A stretch of DNA of 64,000 nucleotides. Origin: an uncultured Acidimicrobiia bacterium. GTDB lineage: Bacteria; Actinomycetota; Acidimicrobiia; Acidimicrobiales; CAIXPF01. The stretch spans positions 51,844 through 115,843 of the forward strand of contig CAIXPF010000034.1 of assembly GCA_903921205.1 (NCBI GenBank), read 5' to 3'. A model generated the notes under the pieces. That model had not been told where the DNA came from, did not search any database, and was given only the letters and a program-made list of their open reading frames with translations. This document shows positions 55,581 to 64,000 of this stretch, piece by piece (within the stretch, counting starts at the first letter, position 1; each line of letters begins with the position of its first letter). The translations under genes were made by a program, and so were the position numbers.

Positions 55581-56429
55581 ATGAGCGCACCCGCCGTCAC
55601 CGAGTTCGTCGCCATCGCCGACCCGCCGGAGATCCAGGCCGCCAACCCCATCCATGCCGAGGGCGCCACCGCCTACGGCTACGACCGGCCGATCGTCGCC
55701 GGCCTGTCGAGCTACGGCTGGGCCGCCGCCTCGCTCATCGAGCTGTTCGGCGAGAGCTGGCTCGACCGGGGCTGGGCGGAGTTCCGGCTGCCCCGTCCGG
55801 TGTTCGCCGGTGACCGGCTGGTCACCACCGCAACGCTGACCGGCGAGGGTCGGGCCACGTTCGAACAGCTCAACGAGTCGGGCAAGGCCACCGTGGTCGG
55901 CGAAGCCGGGCTCGGCCTCGCCCCGTTCACGACCGGCCGGTCCGATACCGGCCGGTCCGATACCGGGTGGGATCTCCCGGTCCGACGCGACCCGGTGCCA
56001 CCGGCCGCGCACCGCCCCATGCTGCTGCCCGAACAGGCCCCCGTCGGCGAGGACTATCCGCCGATGGCCGTCGAGCTGTCGATCGAGGCCAACCGCCGCT
56101 GGACCGTCGGCCGACTCGGCGACCACCATCCGCGCTACCACAGCGGTGAGCACCCCTATGCCCATCCCTCGTGGGTGCCCGGCCAGATGACCCCGCTCAT
56201 CCGGCACAACTACCGCTTCGCCGCCGGTATCCACACCACCGGACGGGTCCAGCACCTCGCCGCCGTCCGGGCCCCGCAGACCGTCGTGGTGGCGGGACGT
56301 TGGATCGCCAGCGAGCTGCGCAAGGACCGGTGGTGGTCCACCAGCGATGCCGTGTTCCTCGGTGAGGACGGGACCGAGCTGGCCTACTGCCAGCAGGCCC
56401 AGATCCTGCTGCCGCCGTTGGGACGGTGA
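55581..56429 (+). CDS. MaoC/hotdog-like protein
   Basis: NPIHAEGATAYGYDRPIVAGLSSYGW, RLPRPVFAGDRLVTTATLTGEG; adjacent to a CoA-transferase. Confidence 0.75.
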   Translation: MSAPAVTEFVAIADPPEIQAANPIHAEGATAYGYDRPIVAGLSSYGWAAASLIELFGESWLDRGWAEFRLPRPVFAGDRLVTTATLTGEGRATFEQLNESGKATVVGEAGLGLAPFTTGRSDTGRSDTGWDLPVRRDPVPPAAHRPMLLPEQAPVGEDYPPMAVELSIEANRRWTVGRLGDHHPRYHSGEHPYAHPSWVPGQMTPLIRHNYRFAAGIHTTGRVQHLAAVRAPQTVVVAGRWIASELRKDRWWSTSDAVFLGEDGTELAYCQQAQILLPPLGR

Positions 56430-56482
56430 CCACACCGGGCCCGCCGCCCGCGTAGCCGTGCACCCACGGCCGGGCGCGGACC

Positions 56483-57874
56483 ATGACCACCACCCGCCGG
56501 GCGACCTACGCTGCGACGACGAGGGGGACGGTCATGCAGGCACAGTCGCAGGCTCAGCCGCGGTCGCAAGGCCAGCGGATCTACTACGGCTGGGTGGTGG
56601 CCTGGACCGCCTTCGGGGTGCTGAGCGTCACCTACGGCGTGCAGTTCAGCTTCGGGGTGCTGCTGCCCTCGATCGTGGAGGACCTGGGCATCTCGCGCAC
56701 CGCCGCCTCGCTGTGCTTCTCGATGTACGTGTTCGTCTACAGCGCCCTGTCGAGCTACTCCGGCTCGCTGACCGACCGGCGGGGCCCGCGCCTGGTGCTG
56801 GCCATCGGTGCCGTCCTGCTCGGTACGGGGTACGGGCTCAGTGCCCTGGCCCGCAACGAGTGGCAGCTGTTCATCGCCCTCGGGCTGATCGCTGCGGCGG
56901 GCATGTCGGCCTCGTTCGTGCCGTGCAACGCCACCGTCGTGCGCTGGTTCCTGCGCCGGCGCGGCCAGGCGCTGAGCATCTCCACCAGCGGTGGCAGCTT
57001 TGCCGCGATCGCCATGCCGCTGCTGATGGGCTGGCTGATCGGCACCACCTCCTGGCGGGTGCTGTACGGGGTGATGGCGGCCGTGGTGTTCGTCGGGCTG
57101 CTCACCGCCTCCAGGCTCATGGCCGCCTCGCCCGAGGCCAAGGGGCTCAGCATCGACGGCGAGCTGCGCCGGCGGGGCGAGCCGACGGCGACGGCGACGG
57201 CGACGGATCCCGGGTCGACGAACGGACCGTTGGTGACCAACCTCAACACCGAGGAGCCGTCGCTGACCCGGCGGGAGGCCATGCGGACCCGAATGTTCTG
57301 GATCATCGCCGGCATCTTCCTGTGCACCTGGCTGGTGGTCTTCCTGCCGCTCGTGCACCTGTCGCCCTTCGCCCGGGGACTGGGCGCCTCGGCGGGCCTG
57401 GCCGCCACCCTGGTCAGCTCGGTGGGTATCGGCGGGCTGTTGGGCCGCACCCTCACGGGCACCGTGTCCGACCGGATCGGCGGCGACGCCACCCTCGGCA
57501 TCGTGCTGAGCGTGCAGGTGGTGGCGTTCCTGGTCTTCGCCGTGAGCCACAGCTTGGCCACGCTGTACCCCGCGGCGGTGGCGTTCGGGTTCGGCTACGG
57601 CGGCACCACCACCGTGTTCCCGGCCATCGTCGGCGACCGGTTCGGCCGCGCCCATGCCGGGGCCATCGTCGGGCTGCTCTTCGCCGGGGCCGGGTCGCTG
57701 GCCGCCGTCGGCCCGTTCATGGCCGCCTGGATCTACGACTCGACCGGCAGCTACCGCATCGCCTTCCTGCTGTCGGCCGCAGCCAACGCCGTCGGCGTGG
57801 CACTGGTCTTCGTACTGCGGGCCGACAGTCGCCGCCGGGCCGCCCCGACACCGGCAGTGGCCGGGCCGGCCTGA
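56483..57874 (+). CDS. MFS transporter (OFA-like)
   Basis: IYYGWVVAWTAFGVLSVTYGVQFSFGVLLPSIVEDLGISRTAASLCFSMYVFVYSALSSYSGSLTDRRGPR; start may be 56534. Confidence 0.92.
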   Translation: MTTTRRATYAATTRGTVMQAQSQAQPRSQGQRIYYGWVVAWTAFGVLSVTYGVQFSFGVLLPSIVEDLGISRTAASLCFSMYVFVYSALSSYSGSLTDRRGPRLVLAIGAVLLGTGYGLSALARNEWQLFIALGLIAAAGMSASFVPCNATVVRWFLRRRGQALSISTSGGSFAAIAMPLLMGWLIGTTSWRVLYGVMAAVVFVGLLTASRLMAASPEAKGLSIDGELRRRGEPTATATATDPGSTNGPLVTNLNTEEPSLTRREAMRTRMFWIIAGIFLCTWLVVFLPLVHLSPFARGLGASAGLAATLVSSVGIGGLLGRTLTGTVSDRIGGDATLGIVLSVQVVAFLVFAVSHSLATLYPAAVAFGFGYGGTTTVFPAIVGDRFGRAHAGAIVGLLFAGAGSLAAVGPFMAAWIYDSTGSYRIAFLLSAAANAVGVALVFVLRADSRRRAAPTPAVAGPA

Positions 57875-58013
57875 GCCACCCCTGCGGGTCTCGCCCGGCC
57901 CGGCCCGGCCCGACGGGTCTTGCCGCCCGGCCCGCCCTCCCAGCCATCCGGCCCGCGCCGCGACGGTGGAACTGGAAGACTCTGTGCCACCGGGAAGCCG
58001 GGAGGGGGAAACC

Positions 58014-60461
58014 ATGTTGTCGCACTACCGCGTCCTCGACCTGTCCGACGATCGCGGCCATGTCGCCGGCTATGTGCTGGCGGCACTCGGCGCCGAGGTG
58101 ATCGCCGTCGAGCCCCCGGACGGGTCGCGCGCACGCCGGACGGGCCCCTTCGCCGAGGAGTCCGCCACAGCGGGTTCCGGGCAGTCGCTGACGTACCTGG
58201 CCTACAACCGTGGCAAGCGTTCGATCAGCCTCGACCTCGCCCGGCCCGAGGACCTCGAGCAGTTCCACCACCTCGTCGCCGGGGCCGATGTCGTGATCGA
58301 GTCGGCCCCGCCGGGGCAACTGGCGTCGCTCGGCGCCGGCTACGCCGACCTCGCCGCCATCAATCCGTCGCTGGTGTACACCTCGATCTCGCCCTTCGGC
58401 CAGGACGGACCCAAGGCCGGCTGGGCCGCCACCGACCTCACGGTGATGGCGTCGTCCTGCTCGTTGGTGCTCAACGGCGACCGCGACCGGGCACCGGTGC
58501 GGCTGGTGATCCCCCAGGCCTTCACCATGGGCTCTGCCGTGGCCGCCTGCGCCACGTTGATCGCGTTGGCCGAACGGCAGCGTTCCGGCCTCGGCCAGCA
58601 CGTCGAGGTCTCCGCCCAGGAGGCGGCGATGCTGGCCAACCAGTGCAGCGTGCTGGCCGAGGCGGTCGGCTCGCCGAGTGTCTCGCGCACCGCCGGTGGA
58701 GCCCGGACCGGGGCGATCGACATCCAGCTCGTGTACCCCGCGAAGGACGGGTTCGTGTCGGTCACCCACGTCTTCGGGCCCGCCATCGGACCGCGCACCG
58801 CCGCGCTGATGGCCTGGGCCCACGAGGAGGGCCACTGCGACGAATGGCTGCGCGATCGCGACTGGGTGGCGTTCAACGACCTGGTGGACCAAGGGCTCGA
58901 GACCGTCGAGACGTGGGAACGGGCCAAGGCCGCGGTCACCGCGCTGCTGTCCTCGCACACCAAGGCCGAGTTGCTCGACGAGGCCATGCGCCGTCGGCTG
59001 CTGATCGCCCCGGTCGCCGGGATGGACGACGTCCTCGCCAGCGCGCAGCTGCGCCACCGCGGGTTCTTCGACCAGCTCGACCAGCCCGGGCTCGGTCGGA
59101 CCGTCGAGGTGCCCGGCGCGTTCGCCAAGTTCTCCGGCACGCCGCTGCGCCCGCTCGGCCCGGCACCGGCGCTCGGCGTCGACACCGACACCGTCCTGGC
59201 CGCACCGGCTCGCCGGCCCGACGCGCCGACCGCGACCGGCCCGGCTGCGACCGGCACCGGCGGTGCCCTGACCGGGCTGAAGGTGCTCGACTTCACCTGG
59301 TCGATCGCCGGGCCGCACGGGGTTCGCATCCTCGCCGACTGCGGGGCGACCGTGGTGAAGGTCGAGTCGGCCACCAAACCCGACGCCGCCCGCGGCTACC
59401 GGCCGACCCATCGCAACGAGCCGGGCCACGAGAACTCGGCCCTGTTCGACACCATGAACGCCGGCAAGCGGTCCCTGCAGCTCGACCTCAACCATCCCGA
59501 CGCCCGCGCCGTGATCCTCGACCTGGTGCGCTGGGCCGATGTGGTGGTCGAGTCGTTCTCGCCACGGGCCATGAAGGGATGGCAGCTCGACTACGAGCAC
59601 CTGCGCGAGGTGAACCCGGGCATCGTCATGGTCTCGACGTGCCTCACCGGTCAGGACGGGCCGTTGGCCACCTTCGCCGGGTACGGCAACCTCGCCGCCG
59701 CACTGTCGGGGTTCTACGGGCTGGCGGGTTGGCCCGACCGGGCACCGGCCGGACCGTTCGGGGCCTACACCGACTACACCTCGACCCACCTGGTGCTGGC
59801 ATCGCTGCTCGCCGCCCTCGAACACCGCCGCCGCACCGGTGAAGGCCAGCACGTCGACGTCGCCCAGGCGGAAGCGGCCCTGCACTACCTCAGCCCGGCC
59901 CTGCTCGACTACACCGTCAACGGCCGGGTGGCCCAGCGGGCCGGCAACCGCGACGCCGAACTGGCGCCGCACGGCGTGTATCCCGCCGCCGGGGACGACC
60001 GGTGGGTGGCGGTGGCCTGCCAGCACGACGCGGCCTGGCCGGCGTTGTGCGCGGTCATCGGCCGGCCGGACCTCGCCACCGACCCCGAACTCACCGGTGC
60101 CCCAGGCCGCCTGGCCCGGGCCGAGGAGCTCGACCGGGTGCTGGAGGCGTGGACCCGGGACCGCCCGGCCGAGGAGATCGAACAGGTCCTGCAGGCTGCC
60201 GGGATCGCCGCCCACGCCGTGAACAACAGCGCCGAGTGCCTTGCCGACCCGCACCTCGTTGCGCGCGGCCACTTCGTTGCCGTCGATCGTTCCGACGGGA
60301 CCCGCATCGTCGAACGAACCCGGTTCCGGATGTCGCGCTCGGCGCCCACGGTGGGCGTCCCACCGCTTCGGGGTGAGCACACCGATCACGTGCTCGGCGA
60401 CCTGCTCGGCTACCCCCGAACCCGCATCGACGCGCTGCGCCGAGCCGGCGCCCTGTACTGA
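58014..60461 (+). CDS. tandem two-domain CaiB/BaiF CoA-transferase
   Basis: Two family III domains: YRVLDLSDDRGHVAGYVLAALGAEVIAVE...NRGKRSISLDLARPED and GLKVLDFTWSIAGPHGVRILADCGATVVKVE...NAGKRSLQLDLNHPDAR. Confidence 0.94.
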   Translation: MLSHYRVLDLSDDRGHVAGYVLAALGAEVIAVEPPDGSRARRTGPFAEESATAGSGQSLTYLAYNRGKRSISLDLARPEDLEQFHHLVAGADVVIESAPPGQLASLGAGYADLAAINPSLVYTSISPFGQDGPKAGWAATDLTVMASSCSLVLNGDRDRAPVRLVIPQAFTMGSAVAACATLIALAERQRSGLGQHVEVSAQEAAMLANQCSVLAEAVGSPSVSRTAGGARTGAIDIQLVYPAKDGFVSVTHVFGPAIGPRTAALMAWAHEEGHCDEWLRDRDWVAFNDLVDQGLETVETWERAKAAVTALLSSHTKAELLDEAMRRRLLIAPVAGMDDVLASAQLRHRGFFDQLDQPGLGRTVEVPGAFAKFSGTPLRPLGPAPALGVDTDTVLAAPARRPDAPTATGPAATGTGGALTGLKVLDFTWSIAGPHGVRILADCGATVVKVESATKPDAARGYRPTHRNEPGHENSALFDTMNAGKRSLQLDLNHPDARAVILDLVRWADVVVESFSPRAMKGWQLDYEHLREVNPGIVMVSTCLTGQDGPLATFAGYGNLAAALSGFYGLAGWPDRAPAGPFGAYTDYTSTHLVLASLLAALEHRRRTGEGQHVDVAQAEAALHYLSPALLDYTVNGRVAQRAGNRDAELAPHGVYPAAGDDRWVAVACQHDAAWPALCAVIGRPDLATDPELTGAPGRLARAEELDRVLEAWTRDRPAEEIEQVLQAAGIAAHAVNNSAECLADPHLVARGHFVAVDRSDGTRIVERTRFRMSRSAPTVGVPPLRGEHTDHVLGDLLGYPRTRIDALRRAGALY

Positions 60462-60565
60462 CCCGCCGACGACGGCGTTCGGACACCCTGCTCGAGCGAG
60501 CCGCCGCCCCGGCCCGGTCACCGACCGGGTCGAAGCGGCGTCGCCGGCCGGTCACCGGCCGACGG

Positions 60566-61456
60566 TCACAGGCCGATACGGGGCCGGCTGAACTCGGCGA
60601 TACGGGCGATGGCCTGGTCGGCCTCGGGCACGAACCCGGCCGAGGCGTGCCACACGTGGATCATCTCCGGCCACACCTCGAGGGTGACCTCGACCCCGGC
60701 CTCGGTGGCCTTGGCGGCGAAGCGGGTCGAGTCGTCGAGCAGCACCTCGGCGTCGCCGACCTGGATCAACAGCGGCGGCAGGCCGTGCAGCTCGGCGTGC
60801 AGCGGCGAGGCGAGCGGGTGGCGCGGGTCGCCGTCGGGGCCGAGGAACAGCGCCGCGATCTGCAGCAGCATGTCCTTGCTGATCATCGGGTCGGCGTCGG
60901 CACGGGTCACCGCCGACTCGCCGGTGCCCTCCATGTCGACCCACGGCGAGATGCCCACCGCCGCGGCGGGCAGGGGATCGCCGCCGTCGCGCAGCGCGAT
61001 CAGGGTGGCCATGGTGAGGCCGCCACCGGCCGAGTCGCCGGCGACGACGAGGTGATCGGCCTTCAGACCCTGACCCAGCATCCACCGATACGCCGCAACC
61101 GCGTCCTCGACCGGGGCGGGGTGGGGGTTCTCCGGGGCCAGCCGGTAGTGCAGCGCCAGGACGCGGCAGCCCATCGCCCGGGCGAGGTTGCCCGTCAGGT
61201 TGCGGTGCGAGTCGATCGAGCCGGCCACGTAGCCACCACCGTGGAGGTAGAGCACGGCCCGGTCCAGCGCGCCGCCCTCCGGGGTGATCCACTCGGCCGG
61301 GATGCCGTCGACGTCGACCGGGGTGCCGACCACGCCCTCGGGGAACTTGCCGCCGGACTTGTCCTGGAACACCCGCATCTGCTCGTGGTTGACCCGCTCG
61401 GGCCGGGGCTGCTTGCGCAACAGGTTCAGGAACTTCTCGAACTTCTCACTGGCCAT
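60566..61456 (-). CDS. alpha/beta hydrolase (HSL-family esterase/lipase)
   Basis: AVLYLHGGGYVAGSIDSHRN, VVAGDSAGGGLTMA, GDAEVLLDDS, HVWH. Confidence 0.95.
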   Translation of the reverse strand: MASEKFEKFLNLLRKQPRPERVNHEQMRVFQDKSGGKFPEGVVGTPVDVDGIPAEWITPEGGALDRAVLYLHGGGYVAGSIDSHRNLTGNLARAMGCRVLALHYRLAPENPHPAPVEDAVAAYRWMLGQGLKADHLVVAGDSAGGGLTMATLIALRDGGDPLPAAAVGISPWVDMEGTGESAVTRADADPMISKDMLLQIAALFLGPDGDPRHPLASPLHAELHGLPPLLIQVGDAEVLLDDSTRFAAKATEAGVEVTLEVWPEMIHVWHASAGFVPEADQAIARIAEFSRPRIGL

Positions 61457-61522
61457 CGGATCCCCCGTCGTCCGCCGCCGGCTCCACACCGTCGGCCCGG
61501 CGAACGCTACCGCGCGTCGGGT

Positions 61523-62773
61523 TCAGCTCGTCAGGCGCAGGACGTCGGGCCGCCACAGCAACGACAGGCCCAGCGTGACCAGCCCGACCCCGGCCGAGGT
61601 GACGATGGCCCATCGGGCCCCGATGATCTCCGCCAACTCGCCCAGCGCGATCATGCCGAGCGGCAGGGTGCCGATGGCCATGCTCAGCAGGCCCAGCGCC
61701 CGGCCACGCAACTCCGGCCCGACCGAGGTCATCACCAACGTGCCCTGCGTCGAGCCGAACAGGCCCATCCCGGTGGCCGAGACCAGCAGACAGGCCATCG
61801 AACCGGCGTAGAACGGCGAGAGGGCGAAGCCGGTCAGCACCACCATCGCCAGCGTCGCTCCGGTCACGTAGACCAGGCCGCGCCGGCGGGGTTGCTGGCG
61901 GGCGACGGTGGCCGAGCCGACCATCATGCCGACACCCAGCATCGCGGCGAGCAGGCCGGTGAGGAACGCCGCGACCCCGAAGTCGGAGGCGATCACCTGC
62001 ACCAACGGGCTGAAGCTGAAGTAGAAGAAGTTCACCACGGCGGTGACCCCGAGCACGCTGACCAGGGCCCGCTCGGTCCGCAGGAGCCGGAACCCGGCGA
62101 GGAAGGCCTGCAACGGGGCCTCGGTGTTGCGCAGGGTGGTGCGTTCCACCCGGGGAACCCGCAGGAAGCTCAACAGTGCCAGCGTGGCCAGCACCGACAG
62201 GCAGAGGTAGGCGGCGCCCACACCGACGGCCTGGATGGCGGCCCCACCGATGAGCGTGCCGATGGCCAGACCGCTGGCCGAGCTGAGCGACTCGAGGGCC
62301 ATGGCGTTGTCGAGCCGCTCGGCGCCGACGAGGTCGTAGACGATGGCGCGCCGGCTGGTCATGTCGAACACCCAGCCGATGCCGACCACCACCAGGAACG
62401 GGTACACCATCCACAGCCGCAGCACGTCGGTGATCGCCGCCACACCCATCGCCGCCGCCAGCGGGATGAGGACCAGGAACTGCGTCACCACCGTGCGGCG
62501 GCGGTCGAAGCGGTCCGAGATCATCCCACCGAGTACCCCACCGAAGAGGAGCGGCACCCACAACGACACCCCGGTGAGCTGCACGAGGCGGGCCGAATCG
62601 CTGAGCCGGTTGGCCAGGTAGGCCCCGAGGAAGCCGCTGGCCCAACGGCACATGTTCCACAGCCAGCCCGACACCAGCAGGTACGGGTAGTCCCGGACCC
62701 GCAGCGCGACGAACATGCCCGAACGGGCCCGTTGTGGCTCCTGTGGCCGCGCCTGCCCGGTCGCCGTTGCCAT
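61523..62773 (-). CDS. MFS transporter (EntS/DHA3-like)
   Basis: RDYPYLLVSGWLWNMCRWASGFLGAYLANRLSDSARLVQLTGVSLWVPLLFGGVLGGMISDRFDRRRTVV. Confidence 0.92.
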   Translation of the reverse strand: MATATGQARPQEPQRARSGMFVALRVRDYPYLLVSGWLWNMCRWASGFLGAYLANRLSDSARLVQLTGVSLWVPLLFGGVLGGMISDRFDRRRTVVTQFLVLIPLAAAMGVAAITDVLRLWMVYPFLVVVGIGWVFDMTSRRAIVYDLVGAERLDNAMALESLSSASGLAIGTLIGGAAIQAVGVGAAYLCLSVLATLALLSFLRVPRVERTTLRNTEAPLQAFLAGFRLLRTERALVSVLGVTAVVNFFYFSFSPLVQVIASDFGVAAFLTGLLAAMLGVGMMVGSATVARQQPRRRGLVYVTGATLAMVVLTGFALSPFYAGSMACLLVSATGMGLFGSTQGTLVMTSVGPELRGRALGLLSMAIGTLPLGMIALGELAEIIGARWAIVTSAGVGLVTLGLSLLWRPDVLRLTS

Positions 62774-62914
62774 GCACGTCCCCCCTGTCGATCGGCAACC
62801 TACCCAGTTGCGTCGATCCGCGCCCCACCGACCGAGCCCGATCGAGCCCGTCCCGGAGCGGCCCGGGCTCGCCCGAGCCGGTACCGTACGGGCGTCGCCC
62901 ACCAGGAGGTTGCC

Positions 62915-64000
62915 ATGCCCTATGTCGAGGGTCGCATCGTGCACGACGCCGATGCCCATGTGATGGAGACGCCGGACTGGCTCGACGAGTTCGCGTCGCC
63001 GCACATCTCCGCGTACCTCCGTCGCAACTTCGATCTCGGTGACGTCGACGCGGCGATCGCCGAGGTGGAACGCAGCCGGCGGTTGCACGCCGATCCCGAC
63101 TACGCCGCGGCTGCCGGCAGCGAGATCATGCTGCGCAAGAACTGGCGGGCCACCGGCTCGTTCCTGGCGCCGGACCGCAGCCTGGCCCTCGACCACATGG
63201 GTTTCGCCAGCCAGCTGATGTTCCCGACGGTGCTCAACGTGCTGCTCGAGAACCTCGAGCACTCCGGCGACGACCAGCTGATCTACGAGACCGCCTCGGC
63301 CGGCAACCGTTCACTGGCGGCCTTCTGTGCCGGCGACCCGCGACTTCTGCCGGTGGGCTACGTGCCCCTCGCCGGCCTCGAACGGGCGGCAGAGGCAGCG
63401 CGGGAGGCCATCGAGGTGGGCTGCAAGGCCTTGCTGATCCCCAACCGCTGCCCCCGCGACCATGCGCCGAGCCACATCGCCTTCGACGATGTCTGGGCCC
63501 AGGCGCAGCAGGCCGGTCTGCCGATCCTGATGCACGTGGCCACGCCGGACCTGGTCATGCCACCGCAGCACCGCAACAACGGCCTGCCGCCGGAGCCCGA
63601 CTTCCACGGTGGCGGCGAGAACTTCCGCTCGGTCAGCTACATGGCCATCCCGTCGGCGCCGATGCAGACCCTCTCGATGCTCATCTTCGACGGGGTGCTC
63701 GAGCGCTTCCCGGAGCTGCGCATCGGGATCATCGAGCTCGGTGCGGTATGGGTGCCGTCGTTCATGCGGCAGCTCGACGCCGCCATGGAGGCCTTCCGCC
63801 GTCACGAGGGCCGGCTGCAGAAGCTCAGCCAGCGCCCTTCGGACTACGTGCGCCGGCAGGTCCGGGTCACCCCCTACCCCACCGAGCCGACCCGGTGGAT
63901 CATCGAGAACTGTGGTCCCGAGATCTGCCTGTTCTCCTCCGACTACCCCCACGTCGAGGGCGGACGGAACCCGTTGCGTCGTTTCGACGACGAGGTCTCG
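62915..64000 (+). CDS. amidohydrolase family protein (TIM barrel), truncated by window end
   Basis: aggaggttgccATG RBS; IVHDADAHVMETPDWLDEFA, ICLFSSDYPHVEGGRNPLRRFD; open to the window end, so absent from the ORF track. Confidence 0.92.
   Translation, partial: MPYVEGRIVHDADAHVMETPDWLDEFASPHISAYLRRNFDLGDVDAAIAEVERSRRLHADPDYAAAAGSEIMLRKNWRATGSFLAPDRSLALDHMGFASQLMFPTVLNVLLENLEHSGDDQLIYETASAGNRSLAAFCAGDPRLLPVGYVPLAGLERAAEAAREAIEVGCKALLIPNRCPRDHAPSHIAFDDVWAQAQQAGLPILMHVATPDLVMPPQHRNNGLPPEPDFHGGGENFRSVSYMAIPSAPMQTLSMLIFDGVLERFPELRIGIIELGAVWVPSFMRQLDAAMEAFRRHEGRLQKLSQRPSDYVRRQVRVTPYPTEPTRWIIENCGPEICLFSSDYPHVEGGRNPLRRFDDEVS

Noticed and set aside
57185-57207. gacggc hexanucleotide run in the MFS gene
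   Set aside because: In-frame low-complexity linker (TATATATD) in a cytoplasmic loop; unremarkable at this GC.
57717-60521. 934-aa minus ORF
   Set aside because: Antisense shadow of the tandem CoA-transferase.

Overview
High-GC window with a codon-position bias typical of actinobacteria; gene content suggests an Acidimicrobiia-like genome, but this is inferred from content and not tested. It is densely packed with catabolic and accessory genes: five family III (CaiB/BaiF) CoA-transferase domains in four genes, four luciferase-like monooxygenases, several metal-dependent amidohydrolases, MaoC/hotdog proteins and eight MFS transporters. Housekeeping-type genes include glnS, msrB, a thioredoxin, a beta-carbonic anhydrase and azlCD. 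No rRNA, tRNA, CRISPR array, transposase or phage gene was recognised. The most interesting signals are: (1) a ~118-bp intergenic inverted-repeat element present twice (32323-32441 and 50325-50443). Both copies have ~20-bp terminal inverted repeats, a conserved core (GAACATGCWGGTCAGAG) and an internal hairpin with a compensatory base-pair change. Each lies between two minus-strand genes and is accompanied by CGAATCGGCGGCGATTCG hairpins. (2) A single ORF fusing a Cys/Met-metabolism PLP enzyme to an NfuA-like Fe-S scaffold domain (44832-46430). (3) A tandem two-domain CoA-transferase whose N-terminal half appears to lack the catalytic Asp (58014-60461). (4) A 3 x 34-bp perfect tandem repeat that includes a gene's stop codon (34977-35078). 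Short minisatellites are common in this window. All family calls come from reading the translations; no database search was run.
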